Source: Nymphaea colorata (lineage: Eukaryota > Streptophyta > Magnoliopsida > Nymphaeales > Nymphaeaceae). Taken from it: a DNA stretch of 64,000 nucleotides. The stretch spans positions 2,170,001 to 2,234,000 of the forward strand of contig NC_045148.1 of the NCBI RefSeq assembly GCF_008831285.2, read 5' to 3'. The translations under genes and the position numbers were made by a program. Under the pieces are notes generated by a model. That model was not told the DNA's origin and made no database searches. It saw only the letters and a program-made list of their open reading frames with translations. Shown here piece after piece: positions 1-12,200 of this stretch. Within the stretch, counting starts at the first letter, position 1. Each line of letters begins with the position of its first letter.

Positions 1-327
1 TGTTCGATCAAAGGCATCGTGGCTCTTGGCTTTCTCTAAAGACCACCTTCTTCAGTGGGAATAAGACGAGCTTTTAGGAGGGAAATACAAAAGGGGTGAT
101 TAATTACGAAAAGAAAAACAATGTCTGCTATTTTTCCTTCTTCTTTTTTTCTAGAAGAGGTGAATTCATTTACCATCCCATTCAAGAAGATTCAAACCAA
201 AGACTGACATGGTTCTTTTTGTGGACCAGAACAGTGAGAATTTATTACAAATAGTTGAATGGCATTGCGAAGGGCAGAATGAAGTGTTCATCTTGACAAA
301 CTAAAGGTTCTCCACTGAAAGTGGCCC

Positions 328-1562
328 CTATTTGGCCTGTGGATGAGATGCAATGTAGTCAATGAGCTGAGAAACAGTAGAAATTTTGTCAGCTTCACTG
401 TTTGGTATGTCTATGGCAAATTCTTCTTCCACAGCTATCATAACTTCTACAGTGTCCAACATGTCCAACTGCAAATCCTTTTCCAAATTGGCTGTTGGAG
501 TCACCTGCAAGAAATCATGGAACGCAGATGAAACCATAGACCTGATTTTACTTAAGACAAGTGAACTAGCTGTAATTTGGCATGTTCTTGGTGGCTCCTT
601 CCAAGAAAGCAAGCCAAGATTGTGAGTTGCAGACCTAGTGCATGCAAAAATGAAGATCATTTGTTAGCGGGCTTAAACCTTAAATAACAAAATTAAGTGA
701 GTGGTGCAAAGTCAGCAAAATACACAGCTTGGCTTAGGCCAAAAATAAGACCTGCAGCAAATTGGAAAGCATCTTTTGCCATATAGTATACGGGTAGAAC
801 ATAACCCCTCTAGTTGCATGAATTTGCTTGATATTTAAAGGATGAGGAACAATTTAACAGCTACATCCATAAACAAACCGGTATATAAGTGTCTGAAACT
901 GTTTATCAACATAAATACACATTTTGTGGCGCTGCATGACTAGTATAGGCCAACAATGACCAGAATATCCTTGTAGCACTACTAATGGCCTCAAACAATA
1001 ATTTCTGTAAGGTGCACAAGGATATAATGGTGCACTGTAGATTGTAAGATACAAATAGGAACAAACTAACAGCTACAAGCTTGTCAAAGCCATTAGTGGT
1101 GCTAGGGTCTTTCATTTCAAGCCTTTTCCTTTATAGCAAACTAGATCATGTTCCCGAGGGCCATACTTCTATCCTAGTGCTTTTCCAAGCTGGTGGTAGG
1201 TAATGGTTAGCATGTATTGTTTTCTTCTTTTATTTGGATTTCTTATTTTTCATGCAACGACTCAGAAAAGAACCAAGTCATGCACAAAAAATTGACAGCT
1301 ACTTTCTAGTGAATGAACGCAATGGGTCAATCACAATGCTCCCTTTGGTGTATTCGGTTTAGCTGAGGATGCCTTAGGTTTTCAAAACTCAGGTAGAGCA
1401 ATAAACTGGACAAGCCTATCATGTAATTGTGTGGGCCCTGTTTCTACTTATCTAAATGAGATCCAAATGGACAAGTGCCTGAAGTGCATATCTACTGAAA
1501 TGAATAAAAAATAATTCTTTAATCAAATACATGGATGCCCGTAAATATGTGTTCCTTATTCC

Positions 1563-1602
<40 letters not shown>

Positions 1603-4600
1603 TAAGACAATCTTCTTGTTTCAATACATCACACAATATGATAATACTATCATTTATAACATTTTCTACAAGGTCAAAGATTCAGGCTTGTGGACAGACT
1701 TCTTTATGTCCAAGACTAGCACATTACCTTGACCTCAATAAGTTTCTTAAAGGATTGGCAAAGTAGAAAAAAAAAAGGAAAAAAGAAATTTGCCCCTTTG
1801 AGGCAAAATTAATGGTCCAAGAATTTAACATCAAGAATCCTCAAAAGAAATCTTCCTGGGATGAAAAAAATATGAGACTACTACTTGGACTTCTTGTAAG
1901 CCATTTGGTTCTGAGACTTCTGACATGCTTGCAAAAGCAAAGTTGAGAGAAAAAAGTGAAAATAATTCAGGGACGCATTGGACTCGAGATGATAGGTGAC
2001 CTGGGAAGTATAAAGGAGTGAATTTCACAGCATTTGCGAAGTGAGTGATTCATAAAGAAAACAAGGAAGTGGCAAGAAACAGGAAAACCTTTAACCAATG
2101 GATACTACTTAATAAGAAAAAGGTCAGGGTTTCCTTATTCCTTCAGTTTCCCTACTAACCGAATCATGTTTACAGTATACCTTTCAATGGCAGCTTACTG
2201 ATCTTGGGGGAAGCAAAAGATAATTTTTTTAGTTGTGACTACAAAAAAAGCTGTTTCAACCGTGCAAATTGATAGATGCACTGAGAATATACTTCAACTC
2301 CCATCAACATAGTTTAGAGAAGGGAAAAACTTAAAACCTTGCCAAAGGTTTTGACAACCACAAAAGTGCACAAAAACCTATTGATGTTGTTAAAAACTTA
2401 AAGTATCATCCATTGTTAACTAATAAATATCTTTCTATCAATTTTGCTGTTAAAAAAACTTGAAAATTACCATCCTAGCTTTAAAAAACGAAAAGAAAGA
2501 ATGTTAATTTGAAAAACTGCACCTAGGTACAACATATGCCTCAAGTTTTGGTGGTCACTGGAGCTATAAGCATCATTCTCAGCAACTTCTTAAGAAGATG
2601 TTTCCTGGAAGTTTTGCTTTTTAGTATTCTGTTCCTCAAGAAAATCTTGGGAACTCAAACGACCAGAAGCTGAAAGAAACAACTATAAAATTATCAGTTT
2701 TCCAGTATCTCTTTTAAAAATCCTTAACCCTTAACATTGCATAAGAAATCTTTTAATTATAAAGGGAACAAACAAGAACAATATAGACTTAAAATATACA
2801 TGAACAAAAAAAAAATCCAGAAAAGGAAAATCTTGCAAGATATTTTTCTTGGTGACGAGAAATTTTCCCGATAATACCAATTGGAGTTATTTTGGCAATA
2901 AAGCACTGCTGACTTTTTGACCGATGGGAATGGCACTCACTTTATAGCACTCTCGAAAATGCTGCCTCTAGTTGAATTTAGATGGTTAAAAAGGCCATAT
3001 GGCTTATTCAATTCAATGTGCATCAATATAGTTAATGAAATTGTCAGAAAATAATAAGCATGAAAAAAACACCAACATTTTATGTATCATATGGCCATAC
3101 AGATAGTAGCCCTTAATGTTTGTAAGACAATACACCCTCATAACAAGATATGGGGTGTATGTACCTTACCTGTATCACACCATATCTTATGATAGGGCCC
3201 CATATGGTACAACACCGAGCAATACGTCCAGTTGCTGTTATACAGGGTCGGCTAGAAAAAAAAAAGGGCACTTGAACCCCAATTTGTCCTTTTCGGTTTC
3301 AAAAACTTTCTTCATCCAATTCCTACACACTCTTAAGAGTTGAGTGTGAGGGAAATCTTTCCACTTTGAAGAAAAAAATGTGGATTTGAAGCTAGATTTC
3401 TGCCTGCTAGATTAACTGTTGGCTGTTGAAAAAAATAAAGGCTTTTGACTTCCCCCGATTTCCTGTGGCTCAAAACGTAGATCATTTGTCATTTGCATTG
3501 AAGAAGTTCACCTTGTGATGTATGAGACTTTAAATGTATATATTGATTTGTTATGACATACATTATCATAATTTTTATGTTAAAGCGATGAATGTTCATT
3601 TCTATAAGCCTATATTATGTGAGACATGTTTTTTATAGATACATGCTTTTCTTCATTTTCCCTGATTCTTTTCTATTTTTTCTATGTTTCACTGTTTAAT
3701 TTATTAACATTAAAAATAAATTTACAATACATTTATCATATGTTACAGTCGATTATGATGTGGCGTAACTATTGGCATGATTGGTGCAGGTCATGATATG
3801 CAGTTTACAATATTGGGTAAAGCTACCAGAAATGACTTTTTGTTTTTGGTGAAGTGCAAAAGCTTCAGCATAACCACCTATGCTAGTTTTTCTAGTAAGA
3901 GTTATATTCAGGAATGATATAATATAAAACAAAATCCGGAGCATAAAGTGACTAGTTCTACTAATGGATCAAAGCCAACAATACTAGTTGTCACCTTTAA
4001 CCAAAAGAAAAGCAAAACAGAAAGTAAAGGCTGGTCAGATCGTGACATGCTAAATGTTATTTCAAAGAAGAAACCTCGAAACCCATTTTAGAAGAGCTTA
4101 AGTTTATCATCAAATAGGCAAAGCAAACACCAGGTTCAGTCAAGATACAAGATGACCAAATGGACAATATTCAGTTTCTTTCCTAATACTTTATCAATAA
4201 AAAAAGCTCACTTGAGTCACTTCATCACATTGTTCCAAAACATTAAGAGTAATACAACATACACATTTTACCAAATCGATTATCTATGTGGTCAAGATCT
4301 TCAACCGCGGAGGACAGTCATACATAGACTAATGGTTCTTGCTGTTCTACAAGTACAATCTGCAAGACCTTGAACTGAAACGAACTAAATGTGGTGCCAA
4401 GCATCTTCCAAAACCAACCATTGAGAAAAGATGTGCACATCTACCTCCTTAATGTACTAAGCATTTTCAAAATATGATGCTTCATGTGATTCTCCTGATT
4501 GATGTATTTAAAGTTGTTCGAATCTACCTCTTCAGCACATACAAAAGCTGAAGCCATGGAATCTTAAGCTCAATCTGTAGGATCAAAATCTTATGAGGCA

Positions 4601-5075
4601 TTAAACAACTTCCAAGTACAATGGAGTGTTCTATCCAATTAATTTTCTGAAACATACAAATTCTTTGCCATCATGCCATGCAATAGACATGGTGACTCTA
4701 AGGCCATGAGTGTGTTCCACACTGCAACGACAACCAAGTTATATTAGAGGTAGAGGTTTACGGGTGGTTCTAAGCTTTGTCATAAATATCATTCTCGGGA
4801 AAATATTGCAAGGTTTTCCTCAGGTATTTTTCGGCAAAATTCTTTACTTCAGAAAAATCTTGAAAAAAAATCTCGCAAATTAAAAAAATGAAATAAATGA
4901 AAAACTAATAAAGGTGAAAAATCATCCAAAAAGCGTGAGAAATTGCGACATATTCATTTTTGCCGAGATTCTCCGTTGTTTTACTTATTATAGTAAATAT
5001 CGCAAGATTTTCAAAAATTTTCCAATATCTGTGACAATGGATATAAATTACCTGGGCAACCAAATCAGTTAATGG

Positions 5076-5111
<36 letters not shown>

Positions 5112-6259
5112 TTGAGGTCACAATTGTCTGCGGCGCTCAAGTACGCTACTCTGATTCTTATAATGGAAATTTAAGGAGATCGTCCTCTCCAAAGACATAT
5201 TATGGATATGCGGCAGTTGGAAAATCACAGCAGAAGAAATCATTCCTTATAAGCAAAACATGGAATATGCTTTCAGGACGTGCACTAGTTGCTGAACAAC
5301 ATAGCACTTTTGTGGTTCACAGCCTCTTCCATAGGCTTGATCTTTTGGTGACTAACATTGAGAACACAGAATATAGATTGTTGCCCACGAATGGTTTGAT
5401 AAATTCAAAATTAGACCAAGCACAGGTTTGGGCATGACGAGTAGCAAAAAAGGTTACAATAGGAGGCCCGCAAGGAACAGGTGACCGAGCACATTGTCTT
5501 CCACCAACATGGTGGTGGGATTCTTTCTGGAATTGACTAGGCAAGAGCTAAATGGAAGAGAAAATAAAGCCGGAGGCCGTTTGTCAGGTATTTGACGAAA
5601 TGCTTCAACGCAAGGGCAAAATCTAGATGCCCCATCAACAAGATGTGGAGAAAGCAGTAAAGGTGTTTAATGAAACAATTCCACCAAATGCGCGACTAGA
5701 AGAGTTATACGTTATACCTAGAGTTTGCTGTGACCATGCTATGTTTTTTCCTTCAATTCAACATGCAAAAAGTACATCAAGGCTGTTGAAGTTCAACATA
5801 GCAATAAACCAACCAGAGATGCATCTTTCGATCCAGTAGTAGATACTACAGGACTCTTCCAGGTTACGGATCACCTTAATTAACAATTTAACATATGCAT
5901 GATTTCTCACACATTTCCTTCAATTACGCACACAAAAGCACAAATTAAAAGAAATAATCCATTCGCAACAACAGAGACGGCAACATGAAAAGAAGTGAAG
6001 AAATTTCATAACCACAAAACCAAGGCGAAAAAGAACATAAACTTGCCTTCGCGGGATCAATGAAAGGGATGGATCTGATAAGCCCATTGACTCGATCCAC
6101 GACCTCCGTCTTCTCCAAGAACGTCGCAGGAGAAGCGTACGCCGCTACCGAGAAGACCCTACTGCTCGGCTGGGCGGCACGCCCCCCTACTGCCCCGCCG
6201 GCGCGTGCAAGGTTACACGCCGGCCGGAAGAGACGAGCTCCTGCACGTGCCGCCTGCAT
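328..6259 (-). CDS. mitochondrial acyl carrier protein, two exons
   Basis: Coding exons are 6047-6259 (71 codons, ATG at 6259) and 328-504 (58 codons plus stop), giving 129 aa, the usual size for plant mitochondrial ACPs. Residues 1 to about 45 are Arg/Ala-rich with few acids, as expected of a matrix-targeting presequence. The ACP fold follows, with helix II motif LDMLDTVEV at 84-92, an EEEF acidic stretch, EADKI, and the family ending IASHPQAK. Known role of the family: it carries acyl chains for mitochondrial fatty-acid synthesis and lipoate supply and is an accessory subunit of complex I. The odd point is that the DSL serine that takes 4'-phosphopantetheine is Met86 here (codon 460-462). 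The intron is 5,542 nt with donor AAG/GCAAGT (GC-AG) and acceptor TTGCAG; the splice is in phase 0 and falls inside the conserved DPAK-VTP segment. Family identity is firm; whether this paralog carries an acyl chain is open. Confidence 0.9.
505..6046 (-). other. large intron of the mitochondrial ACP gene
   Basis: Intron of 5.5 kb holding no convincing gene. It contains a (CT)n(CA)n tract near 1561-1603, an imperfect hairpin at 3149-3191, an AT-rich repeat-like stretch at about 4790-5050, a (TG)n(TA)n tract at 5080-5112, and a plus-strand coding-like patch at about 5113-5840 that I could not identify and that is broken by stops. The rest looks like ordinary low-complexity intron sequence. Confidence 0.75.
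5072..5839 (+). pseudogene. unidentified coding-like patch inside the ACP intron
   Basis: On the plus strand a 121-codon open frame (5072-5437) is followed, after stops and a change of frame, by a 70-codon frame (5627-5839). The first 12 or so residues of the former are microsatellite-encoded (VCVYIYIYI), so any real part starts near 5113. Base composition is less AT-rich than the flanks, and the stretch around 5560-5720 (frame containing VFDEMLQRK and then VEKAVKVFNE) reads like protein. I do not recognise a domain. It could be a degraded captured gene fragment carried by a transposon, or chance. It is antisense to the host gene. Confidence 0.2.
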
Positions 6260-9200
6260 CGTGCTGCCAGATGAAGAAAACCCTACAATTGCCGAAATTT
6301 TCCGCGTCCCTTTAACCGGATATCGTGCAGAGTTCGCCTTAGGCAGGGGGAGGAGGAAGTGAAAGCCCAAAATCTGTTCATTTCGCGGGGTTGGACACGA
6401 CGAGTAGACGCGATGCAGAAGGATATTTTACTGAAACCCTCGTTGCTTATCAGATATTTACGAAGAGCCGGCTCAAGCTCTCGATTGTCACGCTTAGTAG
6501 CCTTTATTTTTCTTAATTTTTATTTGATAATACCTAAACTTTAAAACTTGACTACTTTATCCGCCGTTTATAAAAACTAACGCGGGGATTAGACACATAC
6601 CCCAGCTTTTGTAAATGTACTATGTAGAAAGCTAACAAAGAAAGATGTCAAATGAATGGTTTTGGCGGTGTTTTATATTGTTAAGTTGAAACCAGTTTCA
6701 CCCCATCTACAGGCAGACGAAATTTGCATCGGCTAAATTCATTTAGAACTATTGATTTCTTCAAGTTGCCAAACTGTACAAAAGAAAACAAAAGAAAAAA
6801 GCATGCTCATGAAGATGTCAAGTTTGACATATTCTATCTTGACTTCTCTTAAGAGAAATGTAGAAACTGATATCACACGAGTCGATCTCCAAACTAAGTA
6901 AATTGAGTTAGGCTCGAACTTGCTCCTTTGTGCACGAAGCAACATTCTTCACTTGTAAAAGTGGTAGAATTCAAAACATGGCATAAACGAGCCGAGTTTG
7001 ATACCACCTGCTTTATAACATAAATTCTTGCTGTCATGATCTACCCAACTAGTGTCTTGGGCGGCGTATGACCTTCTAGTTCAACCATTCACGTCCTCTA
7101 TTTGGACAACTTGCTAGGAAGCCTCAAAGCCCTCGTTTTGCTGTATATGACCTTAGGATAAAAACTGTGAAGATTGATTTGTGAATTGTGTAATCAACTC
7201 GATTACTGGTTTATGAAGTGCCGTTTATATAATCTCTTTTGGAATAGGAGTACAAATTTTTCTTATGAACAATAGACAAATTGAACGGCTCATAATCAAT
7301 CGACAAAATTCTCACATGCATTTAGTATACATATTTAAAAAACCTTATACATGTATAGAAGATATGAAATGCCACATAGTAATAAGAAGTCCAAATATTA
7401 ATTAGTTTATGCAAGATATTAATGGTGAGTAACAAATATTGCGGAACAGAATACCATATGATGAGCCGGAATACAATACAAAAAAGAAGTTACGAACTTA
7501 CGGATGACCACTGATATTAGAGACTGAAAACAAACGAATCAGAACCCATAGATAGTTTAACATGATCAATATGAGCCCGAAGCTTCCTCATTATTCCAGG
7601 AACGTTTTGCAGCGGCTCTGTTTCATGCCTGATTTCATTGGGAACCTCAAAGAGGCTGTATTCCTTTGTCATCCGAGAATAAGAGATTGACACCATTGAT
7701 TTTGCGTTTTCGACCTGTCATCAGCTTGAATCCCTCTGGCAGGCCAACCAGCATGAAGTGGCGCACATATTTTCCAACCCAACGAATGACTATCTCGTTT
7801 TGGAGGTAACTTAGATACTTGACGCAACCTCGTTAACCTGTGTACTTTGTAAATTTCTTAAAGAGTTTTGAGAATCACTTAGAAATGACTTCCAAATTTA
7901 CAAATCATTATTTCATTCCACATGAGAAACCAAATCTCACTAGCTACTTGAGTTGGGAAAAAAGACTCACGCAGCAAAACAGAATGAACCACAGCGTCCT
8001 CCTGTAAAATTACACCAACCACAATAGTACTCCTCTTCCCTTCTATATGTGCAAGATTACGACTTAAATACAATTTAAGATGCCCAGTGTTGTGGAAACG
8101 ACTTTACATAAAAAAGATGTACGCCAATATTATCCAGTGAATACGGCAACGAACACCAACTGGAAAACTTCCCTGGGAAAAAAAGTCGGACCCTTACCGG
8201 TCTCACAGGTGCGGCCTTTACCACACCCCTTAAAGTAGAAAAGGCTATTTACAGAAAAAGCCATCTCCCGACGATTTACCGGAAAGACGAATGTCTCATC
8301 CAAAAAGAAAGAACCTAAATGAACCCACCAAACATGGACACATAGCATGTACAGGAGAACAAGACACCAGGATGCAAGGAACATGCAGACCAGTTTGCAC
8401 AAGTGGCAGAACAGCTCGGACGCTAGATCTGAAAAAAGCAAGACCAGAAGGATTATGTGATGATTCCACCAAAAAAAAGTTGAATGTTCGGTCATTTTCA
8501 CAACCACGTAATTTACATATTCTAGTGTCATGAAATATGTACTTTAGACGGGTTTCTAGACATCGCATGAGAGGAGCGCCAAATACATGTCAAAGGTAGC
8601 ACTGAAGAGCCAACTCCCCAAATATGCACTGTTCGTTTGCTACTAGGTCTCATCTCCTGATATTCCTTACTGGAAAATACACAAAAAACAAAACAAAACA
8701 AAAAGACTACCCTTTAAAAATGACCGTACAGGACGAGAGGTAGAAAAGGAAACATACTTAAAGCTGCCCACCTGGCCTCCGCGGCGTATGGTCCACTTGT
8801 ATTCACAGGAGGAAATGCTGTGGATAGCGGTCCATCAAGTGGCATTTCTGTTGACAAAGTAAAAAGTGCGTTCAACCTGTGGAACATTCTCCAAAGCCAA
8901 CTCGAGCACACAAAATAGAAGAGTTGGTAGATGGGTACATACCATTGGTACCGTCTATGTACACATCCAGATTACGGATGGCTATTCTGTCTTCACGCAT
9001 AGGCCAAAAGCATGGCTTACCAAGCTCATGAGGGGCTAGATAACGGTTGAAAAGCCATGCGTTTGCCCTCAAGAACTGAGAATGATGGAGCGGCTTGATG
9101 CGGTGTCTGTGACATGATCTTTTAACGTGGCCACTCCATTCAGTCTCAGCCTTCATGCCTGCATGCCATGCCAATTCAAAAAATTGTTGCACCCATGGAC

Positions 9201-9261
9201 TCTCTGCCGATCGAAATCGGAAGCCCATTGCTGGCAGGCATGCAGGCATGGCCGAAGCCCC
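6260..9261. other. intergenic region between ACP and R3H genes
   Basis: Roughly 3 kb. The 6260-6370 part is presumably the ACP 5' UTR and promoter side (minus strand). The 8.6-9.26 kb part presumably carries the R3H 3' UTR. A coding-like minus-strand patch lies at 7517-7714. Open frames on both strands around 8130-8570 and 8872-9249 show no recognisable motif and look like chance frames in UTR or spacer sequence. Confidence 0.5.
7517..7714 (-). pseudogene. unidentified exon-like fragment (65 codons to a stop)
   Basis: Starting after an acceptor-like CTGATGACAG at 7715-7724, the minus strand encodes 65 residues to a TAA at 7517-7519, including VSISYSRMTKEYSLFEVPNE and IMRKLRAHIDHVKLSMGSD. In the next frame just upstream (about 7705-7812) another protein-like run reads WVGKYVRHFMLVGLPEGFK. 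Two adjacent protein-like runs in different frames suggest either exons of an unannotated gene or a frameshifted relic. I cannot name the family. No start codon or partner exon is evident nearby. Confidence 0.25.
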
Positions 9262-12200
9262 TCAACGGGGCCGGCCTAATCCAAAACTAGCTTCAGACTG
9301 CTGTTGGTGAGGCTGCTGCACAAGTTCAGCAACTGTTATGCTCTTAACTAGGAAGCAGACTTGGTAATGTCAGAAACCATTAACCCAAACATGAATGAGA
9401 ACTTGATTAACAAGAGTCATGCCGTGATGAAAGGACACCATGAAATATGAGCATTTTAACATCCAGATAAAAGGTTGACAATTCAAGTGTGAAGGGGGCA
9501 GGTGAGCATGTGGGCTGAGTTAGGGGCTTGTGTTAGCTTCACGTGCTTCTAAGAGAAATGAAATTTAATAGTCAAAGCTGCCTCAGGTTTCATCCATGGA
9601 GGTTCAAACAAAAATACCCACCTCACCTACTAAAAAAAAGGAAAAAAGGGAAAGGTGCTAAATCACATTATTGTCTAATAGACATCTGATAGGACGAATC
9701 AACAGCCAAAACTAATATCACCAACAACAGAAATGTGATTCCGATTACATACACAAGCTGGAAGAAAATTTACCACTAATAAAAGGAAAGCATTGACCAA
9801 CACCTAGCGGCATTCAAGAAAAAGTGTTTGAAGGTACTGGTGTTTCAGTAGTGGAATATACTCTTAATAGCGTTCAGCAAAAGCCCAAATCATTAGTCAC
9901 ATTTATGATATACTCATCTACTACTACTAGACGTCTGAATATAGTTGGAGATCATAATCAGCAAAAACCTTGTACCTGTGGAAATGGTTGGTGAACAGAT
10001 TCATGCTGATTTAGAAATGGCAATCCAGGACGCGGACAAGCATACTGAGATGACTGCAGATAGATGGCAGAAGAAGAATGTCCTCCCACATGGGGAGGAT
10101 TGAAAGGAGTCATCATGCCATCATGGGGAGCATAATTTATTGCCGTTGTAGATCCAGTTGCTGCCCATGGTCCACGAGGATGCTGAGTAACTGCTCTAGG
10201 TGCATGCTCCATAGGAATCTGAGGCCTAAGGGATGCAGCTCCAAGCTGGGGGAACTCGGTATTGTAGTTAATCGCTGGAGAATACATAGGCTGTATGGTG
10301 TAGGGCCCAGAGGTGAAGCCAAAACCAGGGTCAAATCTCTGCATGTACCTACAAATTAATTCCCACACCTCACTTCAACTTCAGCACAGAAATATGAAAC
10401 GCCAACAGTAGAAATTTCTATCAACCTCATGCTACTCCCATCAGTGACCACCATAATAACAAGAGAGAACCTAACATGAACCTTTAAATCCATGTCAAAA
10501 GTCGAGTAACCCGAAAAGAATAATCTTCTAAATCCATGTCAGTGAAATGAATAATGTTGCTTCATTTGCATGCTTTTCATCACAAAGTTCCTGCTGCTAT
10601 TCCGGGTCCCCTCCTTTTTCCACTATGAAGATGAAACTACCACCAACCACTAAAAACCGAAAGACTAGCTATCTTAATTGCAGTTCAATTGCAGAGATTC
10701 ATTCAGGTAACCAACCTTGACAACAAAAGCAACTTTCAGGCCACACAAAGCAGTTGGATTGATCTGGCACAGGACTATACCAGCTTCTAATAAAACATAA
10801 GCACTACATGCAATTAATCATTCACTAAAAACTTTTGCAGCCAGGGTAACCTTCACTTTGTGTAGGTTCAGATTTTAAACTCAGCCCAATATCCATGCTT
10901 AGTCGAATATTAAAATAATATAGATAAGAAACATTGATACCAAAAAAGCTTAACATTTTTCTTGTTTTCATCAGAACCACCAGAAAAAGAAGAAACTCCC
11001 TCATATCCACCTCAACTAGAAAAATAAGAATGACATAAAGTGATGCCATTTAACAGCAAACACTAGAACTAAGCATTAAGTTGTGCAATCCCCAATCCAT
11101 CTAGAACAATTAGATGTCCCCTGGTAGTTAAAGCCAAAAATAAAGTCGAAAGAGGAGGGGGAAGAAGGAAATCTGAGACTTCATCCATTAACACACTTAC
11201 CTATCATAACTACGATCATAATCAGGATCCTTCCGGTCAAGGTCCCGATCTCTGAAAATGGCCACTCTGCTGTTTGGCTTCGACCTACCAACAATTTCTT
11301 TGTCACTTCTGTTCCGATTTGACCTTGCACCACCCAAAGAAGATTCACCTAAGCCTTTCCCAGAGTTAATTTCCGAGCCCTCAAACAAAGTTTTCTCCTC
11401 CACCCTAGTCAATGAAGGGCTATGTTGTGAACTCTCTGAGACAGCTTGATCACTTTCAGACTTTGCCCCAAAGCTGCTACTATTGTTGTGGCTAAATATC
11501 CTTGCACGGGCTTTATTGTACTCCTCCTTCCTTTCTTCAACGCTTCTCAGATAATTTGCCTTGGAAGAATGATGGCTTGTGTTGCTAAAGGACTGGACCA
11601 ACTTCTGAGGGCGCTGTTTGATGGCCACCTTGACCACCTTACTGTTGTCATCTTGTGGTAGATTTACAGGTATATCAGCCAGCCGAACTAGAGGAAGCCT
11701 GGAACCAGGTATTTTACGTAATACAATCTTAGAACCAGAACTGTCAGCTAAGTTATTGTCCAACACAACCATTGATTGAAGATAGTAATGTTGGGCAATC
11801 CGATGGGCCGCCAATCGCAGGTAGGATGTAGGAAGCTGCTGAAATTCAAGTTGTTGTTGCCTAGGGTCATGGATGAACTTCTCAACGTCTTGCTCCATAC
11901 GCAGAACTATAAAAAAGAACCTTAATTAACATAAAAAAAGCACAGAAAGAGCAAGAGAGAGAAAAGGGGGAGGAGAGAGAGAGAGAGTATTGTAACATTA
12001 CTAAAGCATGTCCAACACTGGTTGGAACATGTAACAAACACACATGTCAGCAAGAGAACATCGAAACAAGCAACCACATAAAAGACTAAAAAAAAGGAAG
12101 ACGAGTGGCAAGAAAAGGATGAAACACATTTCCAGATCCTAACTAGGATGACATGAAGAGTGGATGGACGGCATGCCGTCCTACATAGAAAGCGTATAAT

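Noticed and set aside
8130-8568. Overlapping open frames on both strands
   Set aside because: No recognisable motif in any frame; both strands are equally open, which points to chance.
8872-9249. 125-codon minus-strand frame just below the R3H stop
   Set aside because: It most likely lies in the R3H 3' UTR. It begins after the stop at 9262-9264, shows no domain, and does not join the R3H reading frame.
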